23,159 nt of DNA from CAIOSQ01 sp041178225 (GTDB lineage: Bacteria > Pseudomonadota > Alphaproteobacteria > CACIAM-22H2). Below, piece after piece: positions 15,448 to 23,159 of this stretch. Under the pieces are notes generated by a model. That model was not told where the DNA came from. It was given only the letters and a program-made list of their open reading frames with translations, and ran no database searches. Position numbers and translations under genes: made by a program. The stretch spans positions 1-23,159 of the forward strand of contig JBEGVV010000208.1 in assembly GCA_041178225.1 (NCBI GenBank). Reading direction: 5' to 3'. Numbering within the stretch: the stretch's first letter is position 1; every line of letters begins with the position of its first letter.

Positions 15448-16184
15448 AGATAGGCGCCGCCATTCACGTGGATGACCTGGCCGGTGACGAAGCGTCCGCC
15501 GGGGCCCGCGAGCCAGCGCACCGCGGCCGCCACCTCGTCGGGCTTGCCGCGGCGGCCGGAGAGCGTCTGGTGCGTGGCGTGGTGGCGCGGCTGCTGGTGG
15601 CCCGCCGAGGCGCCGCGCCTGGTGTCCATCATCCCCGGGGCGACGTTGTTGACGGTGATGCCAAGCGGCCCGAGTTCGTGGGCCAGCGCGCGGGTGAAGC
15701 CGACGAGCCCGGCCTTCGCGGTCACGACATGCGCGCGCTCGGTGGCGCCGGTATGGGCGGTCAGGCCACCTATGTTGACGATCGTCCCGCCGCCCGCGTC
15801 CTTCAGCGCGGGCAGCGCGGCCTGGCTGCAATGGAAGGCGCCGTCGAGGCAGATGGAGAGGATCCGGCTCCACGTCGCGGCGTCGAGCTCTGCGAACGGG
15901 ACCTCGCCGCGCACCGCCGCGTTGTTCACGAGGACGTCGATCCTCCCGAAGCGCTTGCGCACTGCGGCGACCATCGCCTCCACCTCGCCGCGGTCCGTGA
16001 CATCGGCCATCGCGACCATCGCCGCCGGGCCGATCTCCGCCGCGACCGCCTCGGCCTCCTCGCGCGATGATCGCGCGTTGACCGCGACGCGCGCGCCCGC
16101 AGCGGCGAGCTCGAGCGCGATCGCGCGCCCGATGTTGCGGCTGGCGCCGGTGACGAGGGCGACGCGCCCGTTGAGCTCGGTCAT
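15438..16184 (-). CDS. SDR-fold protein with non-canonical active site
   Basis: A 248-residue short-chain dehydrogenase/reductase fold. Cofactor-binding parts are kept: VALVTGASRNIGRAIA (residues 8-23, Gly-rich loop), ADVTD (60-64), VLVNNAA (84-90), and the C-terminal FVTGQVIHVNGGAYLGG typical of FabG-like SDRs. The catalytic tetrad is not: Asn is Cys112 (LSICLDGAF), Ser is Gly140 (VNIGGLTAH), Tyr is Val153 (AHVVTAKAG), and only Lys157 remains. His152 next to the lost Tyr might substitute, but that is speculation. GGAGG lies 7 bases before the ATG, inside the end of the MmgE/PrpD gene, 3 bases away, so it is the last gene of the minus-strand operon. It may bind NAD(P) with altered chemistry or be a binding protein. 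Confidence 0.88.
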   Translation of the reverse strand: MTELNGRVALVTGASRNIGRAIALELAAAGARVAVNARSSREEAEAVAAEIGPAAMVAMADVTDRGEVEAMVAAVRKRFGRIDVLVNNAAVRGEVPFAELDAATWSRILSICLDGAFHCSQAALPALKDAGGGTIVNIGGLTAHTGATERAHVVTAKAGLVGFTRALAHELGPLGITVNNVAPGMMDTRRGASAGHQQPRHHATHQTLSGRRGKPDEVAAAVRWLAGPGGRFVTGQVIHVNGGAYLGG

Positions 16185-16187
16185 GGT

Positions 16188-17540
16188 TCAGCCTCCGAAG
16201 GCGGCAAGCGACACGGGAGAGGGAGAGGAGAGCGCGGAGCGCGCGAAGCCAAGCAGCGCCCCGGCGCGCGCCTCGTCCCAGCCACCGTGCCGGCAGTTGA
16301 GGAGGAACTTCTCCTCGAGTTCCGCGCGCGGCAGCCTCTCGGCGGCGCCGCCGCGGAAATGAGGCTGGCGCTCCTCCACCACGGAGCCGTCCGCCATCTC
16401 GACGCGCAGGTGGCCCGTGAAGCGGCGGGGATAGGGGTTCGCGGGATCGACCACGTAGGAGACCTTGCGCGCGACGGCGACGAGCCGCGGGTCCGTAGCC
16501 ACCGCGTCCTCGAAGGCGGCGAGGCCCGCATGGCCGAGGACGAGGCCGGCGGCGATCCCGTAGGGAATAGAGAACTTCGCCGCGTAGCCGTTGGGCGGCT
16601 TGCGCTTGGCCTCGATCGGCTCCCATAGCCGGTGCAGGATGCCGTCGGAGGTCTCGCAGAGGATCGAGGCGATGCGCTCGGGATCGATGCCGCGGGCGCG
16701 CAACCGGATCGCGCAGTCGATGTAGGGGTGGATCATCGTCCCGCAGGCATGGGGCTTGAAGGCGATCGTTTCCGCGGCCCAGCCCCGCCCGAAGCCGTCG
16801 AGCAGCGCCGACCAGTCCGATGGGCGCGAATGGGCGAAGCCGTTGAAGAGGCCGTGGGTGCCCTCGAAGAGCGTCCGAGGCCCCGAGAACCCGCCGGCCG
16901 CGAGCCGCGCGGCGCGATAGCCACCCTGCGCCGCCCAGCCGGGATGCATGCGCTTCGTCCACGCGCCCTCGGCGAGGTACTCGATGATGCCCGAGGCCAT
17001 GCTGCCGGCGATGCCCATCGCCGCGACCAGGCGCTCGCGCGGAAGGCCGATCGCGACCGAGGCGGCGGCGGCGGCGCCGATCGCGCCGAAGACGGCCGTG
17101 GGGTGGAACCCCGCCTTGTGGACCGCCTTCGGGACGACCTCGGAGAGGCGGCAGGTGACCTCGGCGCCGATCGCGATCGCGCGGCGCGCGGTCGTCCCTG
17201 CAATGCCATGGCGCTCCGCCGCGGCGAGGACGGCGGGCAGGACGACGGCGCCCGCATGCACCGGCCCGCCCTCGTAGGTGTCGTCGAAGTCCTCGCCATG
17301 CGCGGCCGTGCCGTTGAGCAGCGCCGCGTCGGCAGGAGCGAAGCTTCCCGCGAGGCCGATCGCCGTGCATGGCCCGCCCTCGTCAACGCCCGCGCGCGCC
17401 GCGCGCATGAAGCCCGTGCCGCGCGCCGCGACGCAGATGCCGGCGATGTCGACCAGCAGGTCCTCCGCCACGGCCTCCATCGCCGGCGACACCCGCGCCG
17501 CGATGCAGGCATCGGCGAGCGCCTCCGCCACGGTGGTCAT
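16188..17540 (-). CDS. MmgE/PrpD family protein
   Basis: A 450-residue member of the MmgE/PrpD family, whose known members include 2-methylcitrate dehydratase (PrpD), cis-aconitate decarboxylase and iminodisuccinate epimerase, all acting on small di- or tricarboxylic acids. The family signature NGTAAHGEDFDDT (about 76-88) is followed by HAGAVVLPAVLA (about 95-106), with the conserved KAGFHPTAVFGAIGAA, FKPHACGTMIHPYIDCA and KFSIPYGIA blocks later. An upstream in-frame ATG at 17570 exists, but I chose 17540, where ATGA overlaps the tctA stop and AGGGAGG lies about 9 bases ahead. Directly downstream of a tricarboxylate transporter, it fits as the enzyme acting on the imported acid. No other prp genes are in the window, so methylcitrate-cycle membership is not supported. 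Confidence 0.92.
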   Translation of the reverse strand: MTTVAEALADACIAARVSPAMEAVAEDLLVDIAGICVAARGTGFMRAARAGVDEGGPCTAIGLAGSFAPADAALLNGTAAHGEDFDDTYEGGPVHAGAVVLPAVLAAAERHGIAGTTARRAIAIGAEVTCRLSEVVPKAVHKAGFHPTAVFGAIGAAAAASVAIGLPRERLVAAMGIAGSMASGIIEYLAEGAWTKRMHPGWAAQGGYRAARLAAGGFSGPRTLFEGTHGLFNGFAHSRPSDWSALLDGFGRGWAAETIAFKPHACGTMIHPYIDCAIRLRARGIDPERIASILCETSDGILHRLWEPIEAKRKPPNGYAAKFSIPYGIAAGLVLGHAGLAAFEDAVATDPRLVAVARKVSYVVDPANPYPRRFTGHLRVEMADGSVVEERQPHFRGGAAERLPRAELEEKFLLNCRHGGWDEARAGALLGFARSALSSPSPVSLAAFGG

Positions 17541-18973
17541 TGCCTGCGCGCCTCCCTGTAGATCGACCATGCCGTCATCGCCGCCGCCGCGACCAGCAGG
17601 CCGAGCGAGACCGGGTCCTCCGCGAAGATCGCGTGGTCGCCGCCCGAGAGCACGAGCGAGCGGCGGTAGTTCGATTCGACCATGAAGCCCAGAACGACCC
17701 CGAGCACGACCGGCAGCACCGGGACGCCGAGCCTGCGCATCGCGTAGCCGACGACCCCGAAGCCGAGCACGAGCCCGACATCGAAGGCGCTCTGCTCGAT
17801 CGCGTAGACCCCCGAGCAGACGAGCGCGAGGATGAAGGCGATGAGCCAGTGCTTCGGGCGGTTCACCAGCCAGATGCAGGGCGTGAGGATGACGAGCCCG
17901 GCCAGCAGCATCAGGATGTTCGCGGCGAACAGCCCGGCATAGAGGCCGGCGACCACGTCGGGCGCCTTCTGGAAGAGCATCGGCCCGGGCACGAGGCCAT
18001 GGACGAGGAAGCCGCCGAGCAGCACGGCGGCGGAGTTGGAGCCGGGGATCCCGAGGCTCAGCAGCGGCACCAGCGCCGTCGCGGTGACGACGTTGTTGGC
18101 GGCCTCGGGCGCGGCCACGCCCTCGACCGATCCCTTGCCGAACTCATCGGGCTTCGCCGACCAGCGCCGCGCCTCGTTGTAGGCCATGAAGGCCGCGACG
18201 GTGCCGCCGGCGCCCGGCGTCACGCCCTCGAACGTGCCGATGGCGCAGCCGATCGCCTGCGGCCGCCAGATGCGCTTCCACATCGCGGCGCCGGGTAGCC
18301 GGAGGCGCGTGTCGCGCGCGCTCGCCTTGTCCCAGCCCGGCAGCGAGACCTGCTCGAGCATCTCGGCCACGGCAAACAGGCCGACCATGACCAGGATCGG
18401 CCTGATGCCCCCGAGCAGGTCGGGGCTGCCGAAGGTGAAGCGCGGCACCCCCGAGACCGGGTCGGTGCCGACCGTCGCCACCATGAGGCCGAGGAAGGCG
18501 CCCACGAGCCCGCGCAGCAGCGAGCCGCCCGACAGGCTCGCGATCACCGAGAGGCCGAGGACGCCGAGCGCGAAATACGCGGGCGGGGTGAAGGCGAGGG
18601 CGACGGAGGCGAGGGGCTCGGTCGCCAGCACGAGCACGGCGAGGCCGAACAGGCCACCCACGAGGCCGGAGACGAGCGATATGCCGAGCGCCTCGCCGGC
18701 GCGGCCCTGGCGCGCGAGCTCGTAGCCGTCGAGCGTCGTCGCGGCTGCGGAGTTGGTGCCGGGCGTGCGAATCAGGATCGCCGGGATCGAGCCGCCATAC
18801 TCCGCGCCGACATAGACCGAGGCCAGCAGCACGATAGCGACGACGGGCTCCATCCCGTAGGTAAGGGGAAGCAGCAGCGCCATCGCGATCGAGGGCGAGA
18901 TGCCCGGCAGCGCGCCGCCGAATATGCCCCATACGACGCCGGCCAGCGCTGCGGCGAGCGTGCTCAGCCCCAT
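17537..18973 (-). CDS. tctA: Tripartite tricarboxylate transporter, large permease TctA
   Basis: Large membrane subunit of a TTT secondary importer for organic acids. About 478 aa, with around 12 hydrophobic segments. Two family-defining blocks near the N-terminus are plain: GGALPGISPSIAMALLLPLTYG and YVGAEYGGSIPAILIRTPGTNSAAATTLDGYE (the TctA PGT-containing repeat). The internal counterpart GVTPGAGGTVAAFMAYNEAR and LGIPGSNSAAVLLGGFL indicates the usual two-fold repeat. Two start ATGs (18979 and 18973) are 6 bases apart; GGGGGA (18981-18986) fits the second. The gene overlaps the end of tctB by about 10-16 bases and the start of the MmgE/PrpD gene by 4 bases. Substrate not predictable from sequence. 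Confidence 0.95.
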   Translation of the reverse strand: MGLSTLAAALAGVVWGIFGGALPGISPSIAMALLLPLTYGMEPVVAIVLLASVYVGAEYGGSIPAILIRTPGTNSAAATTLDGYELARQGRAGEALGISLVSGLVGGLFGLAVLVLATEPLASVALAFTPPAYFALGVLGLSVIASLSGGSLLRGLVGAFLGLMVATVGTDPVSGVPRFTFGSPDLLGGIRPILVMVGLFAVAEMLEQVSLPGWDKASARDTRLRLPGAAMWKRIWRPQAIGCAIGTFEGVTPGAGGTVAAFMAYNEARRWSAKPDEFGKGSVEGVAAPEAANNVVTATALVPLLSLGIPGSNSAAVLLGGFLVHGLVPGPMLFQKAPDVVAGLYAGLFAANILMLLAGLVILTPCIWLVNRPKHWLIAFILALVCSGVYAIEQSAFDVGLVLGFGVVGYAMRRLGVPVLPVVLGVVLGFMVESNYRRSLVLSGGDHAIFAEDPVSLGLLVAAAAMTAWSIYREARRQ

Positions 18974-19425
18974 GGCCATGTCCCCCGTGGCATCGGAACG
19001 CCGAGCAGCAGCACGAACATCGCCCAGAAGGCGACGGCGCCCGCGACGGCCGTCGCGGCCATCGCGACGCCGCGCGGCGCGCCGGCATAGGCCGCCACCG
19101 CGGCGAGCAGCCCCGCGATGGAAGCGGCATAGCCGGCGACGGGCAGCGCCGCGAGGTAGAGGGCGAGGATCGCGAGCAGGCCGGCGGCGCGGAAATGCGC
19201 GCGCAGGGGCAGCTCGTCGCCGCCCGCGGGCGCGGGCGCAAGGACGCCGCGCAGCGCCAGGGCCAGGCCGGAGACGGCCATCCCCGCGGCAAGGAGCCGC
19301 GGCACCCCGTCGGCGCCGACCTCGTCGGACAGCAGGCTGCGCTGGATCCCCGTCGTCTCGTGCCAGTAGGCGCCGGCGAGGGCGACCGCCGCGATGCCGA
19401 GCAACGTGTCGCGCGACAGCCTCAC
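18964..19425 (-). CDS. tctB: Tripartite tricarboxylate transporter, small subunit TctB
   Basis: Small membrane subunit of the TTT system, 153 aa with four hydrophobic segments (about residues 5-20, 42-60, 75-105 and 112-140), the usual TctB architecture. TctB proteins are weakly conserved, so the call rests on size, topology, and position between tctC and tctA. The opening MRLSRDTLLGIAAVALAGAYWHET fits TctB N-termini. The frame is open further upstream, but a GTG at 19425 overlaps the tctC stop in a GTGA arrangement and removes any large overlap, so I take it as the start. The 3' end overlaps tctA by about 10 bases. Confidence 0.88.
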   Translation of the reverse strand: MRLSRDTLLGIAAVALAGAYWHETTGIQRSLLSDEVGADGVPRLLAAGMAVSGLALALRGVLAPAPAGGDELPLRAHFRAAGLLAILALYLAALPVAGYAASIAGLLAAVAAYAGAPRGVAMAATAVAGAVAFWAMFVLLLGVPMPRGTWPWG

Positions 19426-20384
19426 CGGATCACGCCCAGCTCGCGCAGCGTGGCCGTCACCTCGCCGACGAAGCGCTGCGTGAAGGCGCGCGCCTCGGCG
19501 CGTCCCATCATCACGGGGATGAGGCTCTCCCGCGCGTACTCGCGGCGATAGGCCTCGCTCGCGAGGGCCGCGCGCAGCGCCTGCTCCCATTGCGCGGCGA
19601 GTTCGTCCGGCATGCCCTTGGGGCCGGCGAGGCCGCGGAACTTCGACACCACCACGTCGACGCCCTGCTCGCGCGCGGTCGCCACGTCGGGGAAGTCGGC
19701 CAGCCGTGAATCGGTCACGACGCCGAGCAGCCGGACCTTCCCGGCCTCGAGCTGGGCGCGCAGCTCCTGGATCTCGCCGATGCCGAAGTCGAGCGTGCCG
19801 TTGAGCACGTTGATCATCAGGTCGCCGCCGCCCTCGTGGCTCACCACCGCCGCCTGGACGCCAGCCTTCTTCTTCATCTGCTCGAGCGCGATGCGCTCCA
19901 GCGACGTCGGGTTCGCCGCTCCCCATCGCGCGCGGCCGGGGTTCGACCGCGCATGGGCGACCGCGTCGGCGAGGGTGCGGAACGGGCTGTTCGCGCGCGT
20001 GTAGATCACCTCCGGATCGAGGAAGACGATCGCCAGCGGGTCGAGGCCGTCATGCCCGACCTCGGGCTTCGACAGCAGCGTCGTCTGGATGTAGGTCGGC
20101 GTCGTCGCGTAGAACATCGACCCGTTGGGCGGCGACTTCGCGACCTTCGCCATCGCCGCCGCGCCGCTGCCGCCGCGCAGGTTCTCGACGGCGAAGGTCG
20201 TCCCCATGACCGGCGCGAGGTGCCTGACCAGCTCGCGCAGGAATATGTCGCTGCCGCCCCCGGGGCTTGAATGCGTGACCAGCGTCACCGGCGAGACCGG
20301 GTAGCGCTGCTGCGCGCGTGCGCCTGGCGCCCTCGCGAGCGTGGTCGCCGCCGTTGCGGCGCAGAGGGTCCTCCTGGAGATCAT
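19422..20384 (-). CDS. tctC: Tripartite tricarboxylate transporter substrate-binding protein (TctC/Bug family)
   Basis: Periplasmic solute receptor of the TTT system, 320 aa, the normal Bug/TctC length. It opens with MISRRTL and a short hydrophobic segment ending ARA-QQ, resembling a twin-arginine-type signal, though the hydrophobic core is short. Family blocks are visible: VTLVTHSSPGGGSDIFLREL (about 33-52), VENLRGGSGAAAMAKVAKSPPNG, GAANPTSLERIALEQM, VVSHEGGGDLMINVLNGTLDFGIG and the C-terminal FVGEVTATLRELGVIR. GGGAAG lies close before the ATG at 20384. It starts 23 bases after the ABC permease and overlaps tctB by 4 bases. Ligand unknown; Bug proteins bind carboxylates and related small molecules. 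Confidence 0.94.
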   Translation of the reverse strand: MISRRTLCAATAATTLARAPGARAQQRYPVSPVTLVTHSSPGGGSDIFLRELVRHLAPVMGTTFAVENLRGGSGAAAMAKVAKSPPNGSMFYATTPTYIQTTLLSKPEVGHDGLDPLAIVFLDPEVIYTRANSPFRTLADAVAHARSNPGRARWGAANPTSLERIALEQMKKKAGVQAAVVSHEGGGDLMINVLNGTLDFGIGEIQELRAQLEAGKVRLLGVVTDSRLADFPDVATAREQGVDVVVSKFRGLAGPKGMPDELAAQWEQALRAALASEAYRREYARESLIPVMMGRAEARAFTQRFVGEVTATLRELGVIR

Positions 20385-20407
20385 GAGCTTCCCGTCCTTC
20401 CCTTCTT

Positions 20408-22123
20408 TCACGCCGGTTGGACGCGCGGCCCGCCGCGCGCGCTTCCGGCCCAGTTGGCGATTGCGACCACCGCGAAGGTGACCACGAGCATCGTGACGCC
20501 GATCACCGCGATCGCGCCGAGGTTCCCGCTCTCGTTGAGGTCGAAGATGACCACGGAGAGCACCTTGGTCGCCGACGAGCTCAGCATCACCGCGGCCGAG
20601 AGCTCGCGCACCGTGCCGACGAAGATCAGGCACCATCCGGCGATCACGCCGCTGCGCAGCAGGGGCGCGGTGATGCGGCGCAGCGTCTCTATCCTGCCCG
20701 CGCCAAGGATCCGCGAGGCTTCCTCGAGTTCCGGGTGGAGGCCGCGGAAGGAGGCGCGGAGCTGCTGGAAGGCGGCTGGCAGCTCGATCGTCAGGAAGGC
20801 GAGGAGCAGGATCCAGAGCGTGCCGTAGAGGACCACGGGGCCGCGCGTGTAGGCGAGGAAGAGCCCGACGCCGAGGACGATCCCCGGCACGGCGATCGGG
20901 GCCATGGCGAGGAACTCGAGGCTGCGCCCCGCGAGGTCGGTGCGCCGCGCGACGAGGTACGCGACGACCAGGGCGAGCGCCGTGCCCGCCGTGGCGGTGG
21001 CGAGCGCCAGCACGAAGGTGTTCGAGAAGGCGCGTTGCGTCTGCGAGAACTCGAGGAACACGAAGGCGAAATGGGCGAGCGTCAGGTTGGCCGGGTCGAA
21101 GGGCGCGGAGGGCAGGGTGCTGAAGGCGGCCTTGAGGAGCGCGGCGTAGGGCAGGAACAGCGGCAGCGCGAGCGCCGCCGCCACCAGAGCGAAGGCAGGC
21201 CAGCGCCATGCGCCAAGCCGCACGGGCCGCGGCTCCGCGCCCTTTCCGGCTATGACCGCGTAGCCGCGCCGGCCAAGGATGCGCGATTGCAGCCACAGCA
21301 GGGCGATCGTCACCAGCAGCAGCGGCAGGGCCGCCGCCGCCGCGACCTGCGGCTTGGGCGGGAACTGGAACAGCGAGTAGATCTTCGTCGTGATCGTGTG
21401 GAAGCCCGCCGGGATCGCGAGGATGGCCGGCGACCCGAACAGCGTCATCGCCTGCAGGAAGGCGACCGCGACCCCGGCGAGCAGCGCGGGCAGGGCGAGC
21501 GGCAGCGTGATGCCGAGGACGATGCGCCAGCGCGGCGCGCCCAGGATGCCCGCGGCGTCCTCGAGGTCCGCCGGGATCCTGTCGAGCGCGTTGGCCAGAA
21601 CCACGAAGACATAGGGCGCGGTGTAGCAGGTGATCACGAAGACGAGCCCGCCGAAGCTGTAGATGTCGAAGAGCGGGTCCGCCGCGCCCGAGAGGTCCCG
21701 CCACATCCGGTTCAGGATGCCGCTGTTCGGCGCGGCGAGGATCTCCCAGGCGATCGCGCCGAGGAAGGGCGGGGTCACGAAGCTCGCTGTCATGAGGATG
21801 CGCGCGATCCGGCGCCCCGGCATGTCGGTGCGCGCGACGATCCAGGCGAGGGGCGCCGCCGCGAGCGCGGCCGCGACGGCGACTGAGCAGGACAGGGCGA
21901 GCGTGGTGAGGAGCGGCTCCGAGAGCGTAGGGTCCTCGGCCAGCTGGACGAAGTTCCCGAGGGTCGGCGCGCCGCCACGGTCCGAGAAGGCGAAGGCCGC
22001 GATCCAGCCGATCGGGAGGCAGACCAGCCCCGCGAGGAAGAGCGCTGCCGCCGCCAGGACCGGACCCGAGAGGTCGGGCCCGGACCCGGACGGCCTCGCC
22101 GCGCCGCCGCCCGTGGTCGCCAT
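20408..22123 (-). CDS. ABC transporter permease, fused two-domain Fe3+ type (FbpB/AfuB-like)
   Basis: Inner-membrane permease, 571 aa, with two homologous halves of about six helices each, as in iron(III)/thiamine/2-aminoethylphosphonate-class ABC permeases. Each half has its cytoplasmic EAA loop: LEDAAGILGAPRWRIVLGITLPLALPALLAG in the first and LEEASRILGAGRIETLRRITAPLLRSGVIAG in the second. The ATG at 22123 (MATTGGGAARPSGSG) is the best start because the longer open frame would overlap the binding-protein gene. It lies 20 bases after that gene and 23 bases before tctC. No ATPase gene is in this segment; it may lie beyond 23159 or elsewhere. Ligand unknown: iron and small organic molecules are both possible for this class. 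Confidence 0.93.
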   Translation of the reverse strand: MATTGGGAARPSGSGPDLSGPVLAAAALFLAGLVCLPIGWIAAFAFSDRGGAPTLGNFVQLAEDPTLSEPLLTTLALSCSVAVAAALAAAPLAWIVARTDMPGRRIARILMTASFVTPPFLGAIAWEILAAPNSGILNRMWRDLSGAADPLFDIYSFGGLVFVITCYTAPYVFVVLANALDRIPADLEDAAGILGAPRWRIVLGITLPLALPALLAGVAVAFLQAMTLFGSPAILAIPAGFHTITTKIYSLFQFPPKPQVAAAAALPLLLVTIALLWLQSRILGRRGYAVIAGKGAEPRPVRLGAWRWPAFALVAAALALPLFLPYAALLKAAFSTLPSAPFDPANLTLAHFAFVFLEFSQTQRAFSNTFVLALATATAGTALALVVAYLVARRTDLAGRSLEFLAMAPIAVPGIVLGVGLFLAYTRGPVVLYGTLWILLLAFLTIELPAAFQQLRASFRGLHPELEEASRILGAGRIETLRRITAPLLRSGVIAGWCLIFVGTVRELSAAVMLSSSATKVLSVVIFDLNESGNLGAIAVIGVTMLVVTFAVVAIANWAGSARGGPRVQPA

Positions 22124-22143
22124 CGCCGCGCCGCCTGCCCGCG

Positions 22144-23159
22144 TCAGGTGCGGAAGTGGCGCAGGTAGCGCGCCTTGATCTGCTCGACCTCCTTGTCGAC
22201 CGCGACGGGATCGTCCTTCATCAGCTTGATCTCCGACATCGGCTTGCGGCCAGCGGGCTCCTTCACGCCGGGATGAAGCGAGCGCAGCCCGCCGGCATCG
22301 ACGGCGAGCTGCTGCGCCTCGAGGCTGAAGCTCCATGCATGGAAGAGGCGCGCGGCGTTGGGGTTGCGCGCGTTCTTCATGACGCCCGAGGGCCCGATGA
22401 TCAGCGGCGTGCCCTCGGCCGGGTACACGATGGCGATCGGCGCCCCGCGCGCCTGCTCGAGGAAGACGTTGTACTCGTTGCCGTCGACCATGACCGGGCG
22501 CTCGCCGGCCACGACCTTCCGCGGCGGCTCGGTCGAGGACTGGACCTGCATGACCTGCTGGCCCGCGAGCTTCTCGAGGAAGTCCCAGCCGACGTCGCGG
22601 CCGATCTGGAAGGTCGCGGTGAGGATGGTGCCGGAGTAGCCGGGATGCGCCTTGACGAGCTTGCCGCGCCACTTCGGGTCCAGCAGGTCGCGGAAGCCGC
22701 GCGGCGCGTCGGCGGCCTGGACGAGCGTGGTGTTGTAGGCGATCACGCTCATCGAGGCGCGCATCGGCGCGTGGAAGCCCTCGGGGTCGAAGGAGCCCGC
22801 GGGGTAGAGGCGCTTCACCTCCTCCGGGAGCGCGGGCGCCAGCCAGCCCTCGCGCTTCCAGTAGACGAAATGCGCCGCGTCCGAGCTGTTCACCGTGTCG
22901 ACGTTGAAGATGCGGCTCGCGTATTCCTGGCCGATCTTCGAGAACTGCCGCTCGGCGCCGTTGCGCTCGACATGGACCTTGATGCCGGGGAACCGCCGCT
23001 CGAAGGCCTTGGCGAGGTCCTCTGCCACCTTCACGTCGATCGACGTGTAGTAGACCAGCTTGCCCTCGCGCCGGGCGGCGGCCTCTAGCTCGGGAGTGAT
23101 GGCGTAGGTCGCGTCCTGCGCCGACGCGGCGCCAGCGGCGAGCGTGGCTGCCGCGAGCG
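22144..23159 (-). CDS. ABC transporter substrate-binding protein, Fe3+ type (5' end cut by window)
   Basis: Extracellular solute-binding protein of the iron(III)/AfuA-like class, partner of the permease just downstream. The frame stays open to the window edge, so the start codon is missing, but part of a signal peptide is visible: a run of Ala/Leu ending ASA-QD, followed by mature sequence with KLVYYTSIDVKVAEDLAKAF. About 338 codons are present, close to full length. Typical blocks: ERRFPGIKVHVERNGAERQF, SSDAAHFVYWKREGWLAP, PMRASMSVIAYNTTLV, LLDPKWRGKLVKAHPGYSG and YPAEGTPLIIGPSGVMKNARNPNAA. A GTG at 23034 would give a shorter reading, but the signal peptide upstream shows the real start lies outside. 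It ends 20 bases before the permease. Confidence 0.92.
   Translation of the reverse strand, partial: LAAATLAAGAASAQDATYAITPELEAAARREGKLVYYTSIDVKVAEDLAKAFERRFPGIKVHVERNGAERQFSKIGQEYASRIFNVDTVNSSDAAHFVYWKREGWLAPALPEEVKRLYPAGSFDPEGFHAPMRASMSVIAYNTTLVQAADAPRGFRDLLDPKWRGKLVKAHPGYSGTILTATFQIGRDVGWDFLEKLAGQQVMQVQSSTEPPRKVVAGERPVMVDGNEYNVFLEQARGAPIAIVYPAEGTPLIIGPSGVMKNARNPNAARLFHAWSFSLEAQQLAVDAGGLRSLHPGVKEPAGRKPMSEIKLMKDDPVAVDKEVEQIKARYLRHFRT

Noticed and set aside
15438..17540. Reading the MmgE/PrpD gene as methylcitrate dehydratase (prpD) in a propionate operon
   Set aside because: No prpB, prpC or acnD gene is present; the neighbours are a transporter and an SDR, and the family covers several different reactions.
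22124..22672. N-terminal extension of the ABC permease frame
   Set aside because: It overlaps the binding-protein gene in another frame and has no membrane-protein character; the gene starts at 22123.
1..23159. CRISPR arrays, tRNA genes, insertion sequences, attachment sites
   Set aside because: No regularly spaced direct repeats, no cloverleaf-like sequence, and no transposase, integrase or phage protein motif was seen on either strand.

Overview
This is a very GC-rich window (about 70% or more, with strong G/C at third codon positions) carrying ordinary, densely packed chromosomal genes. A GapR/DUF2312 nucleoid protein, a DUF1244 protein, a fused TrpE-TrpG anthranilate synthase and a tripartite tricarboxylate transporter (TTT) set together point to an alphaproteobacterium. 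The high GC and the TTT genes suggest Rhodospirillales/Acetobacteraceae-like bacteria, but that finer placement is inference. I saw no tRNA, rRNA, CRISPR array, insertion sequence or phage gene, and no gene-free stretch longer than 300 bases.

Left part (1-4400). A FAD-dependent amine/amino-acid oxidase (minus strand) lies divergent from a plus-strand run: DUF1244 protein, secreted two-domain alpha/beta hydrolase, GapR-like nucleoid protein, and an HtrA-like protein with a PDZ domain. The HtrA-like protein has lost all three catalytic residues (H to Y, D to G, S to W) and has no signal peptide, so it looks like a cytoplasmic pseudoprotease.

Middle part (4394-12175, minus strand). A long-chain acyl-CoA synthetase is followed by a 265-base leader region, the TrpE(G) fusion, and a 1163-residue fused indolepyruvate:ferredoxin oxidoreductase. 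The leader region holds a previously unannotated short reading frame ending Trp-Arg-Arg-Trp-Trp-Trp-stop just ahead of trpE(G), the hallmark of a tryptophan attenuator. The synthetase is divergent from the next plus-strand pair, and their predicted promoters overlap face to face at one TATA-like core.

Right middle (12263-15422, plus strand). An M3B oligoendopeptidase F and a UbiB/ABC1 atypical kinase sit 7 bases apart and are probably cotranscribed.

Right part (15438-23159, minus strand). A compact seven-gene run reads in order: Fe3+-type ABC substrate-binding protein (cut by the window edge), fused two-domain ABC permease, TctC, TctB, TctA, an MmgE/PrpD protein and an SDR-fold protein. Spacing is 23 bases or less throughout, with several stop/start overlaps. 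This is an unusual pairing of parts of two unrelated importers with two metabolic enzymes, and it probably forms an uptake-and-catabolism operon for an organic acid. The terminal SDR has lost the Asn, Ser and Tyr of the SDR tetrad and keeps only Lys.
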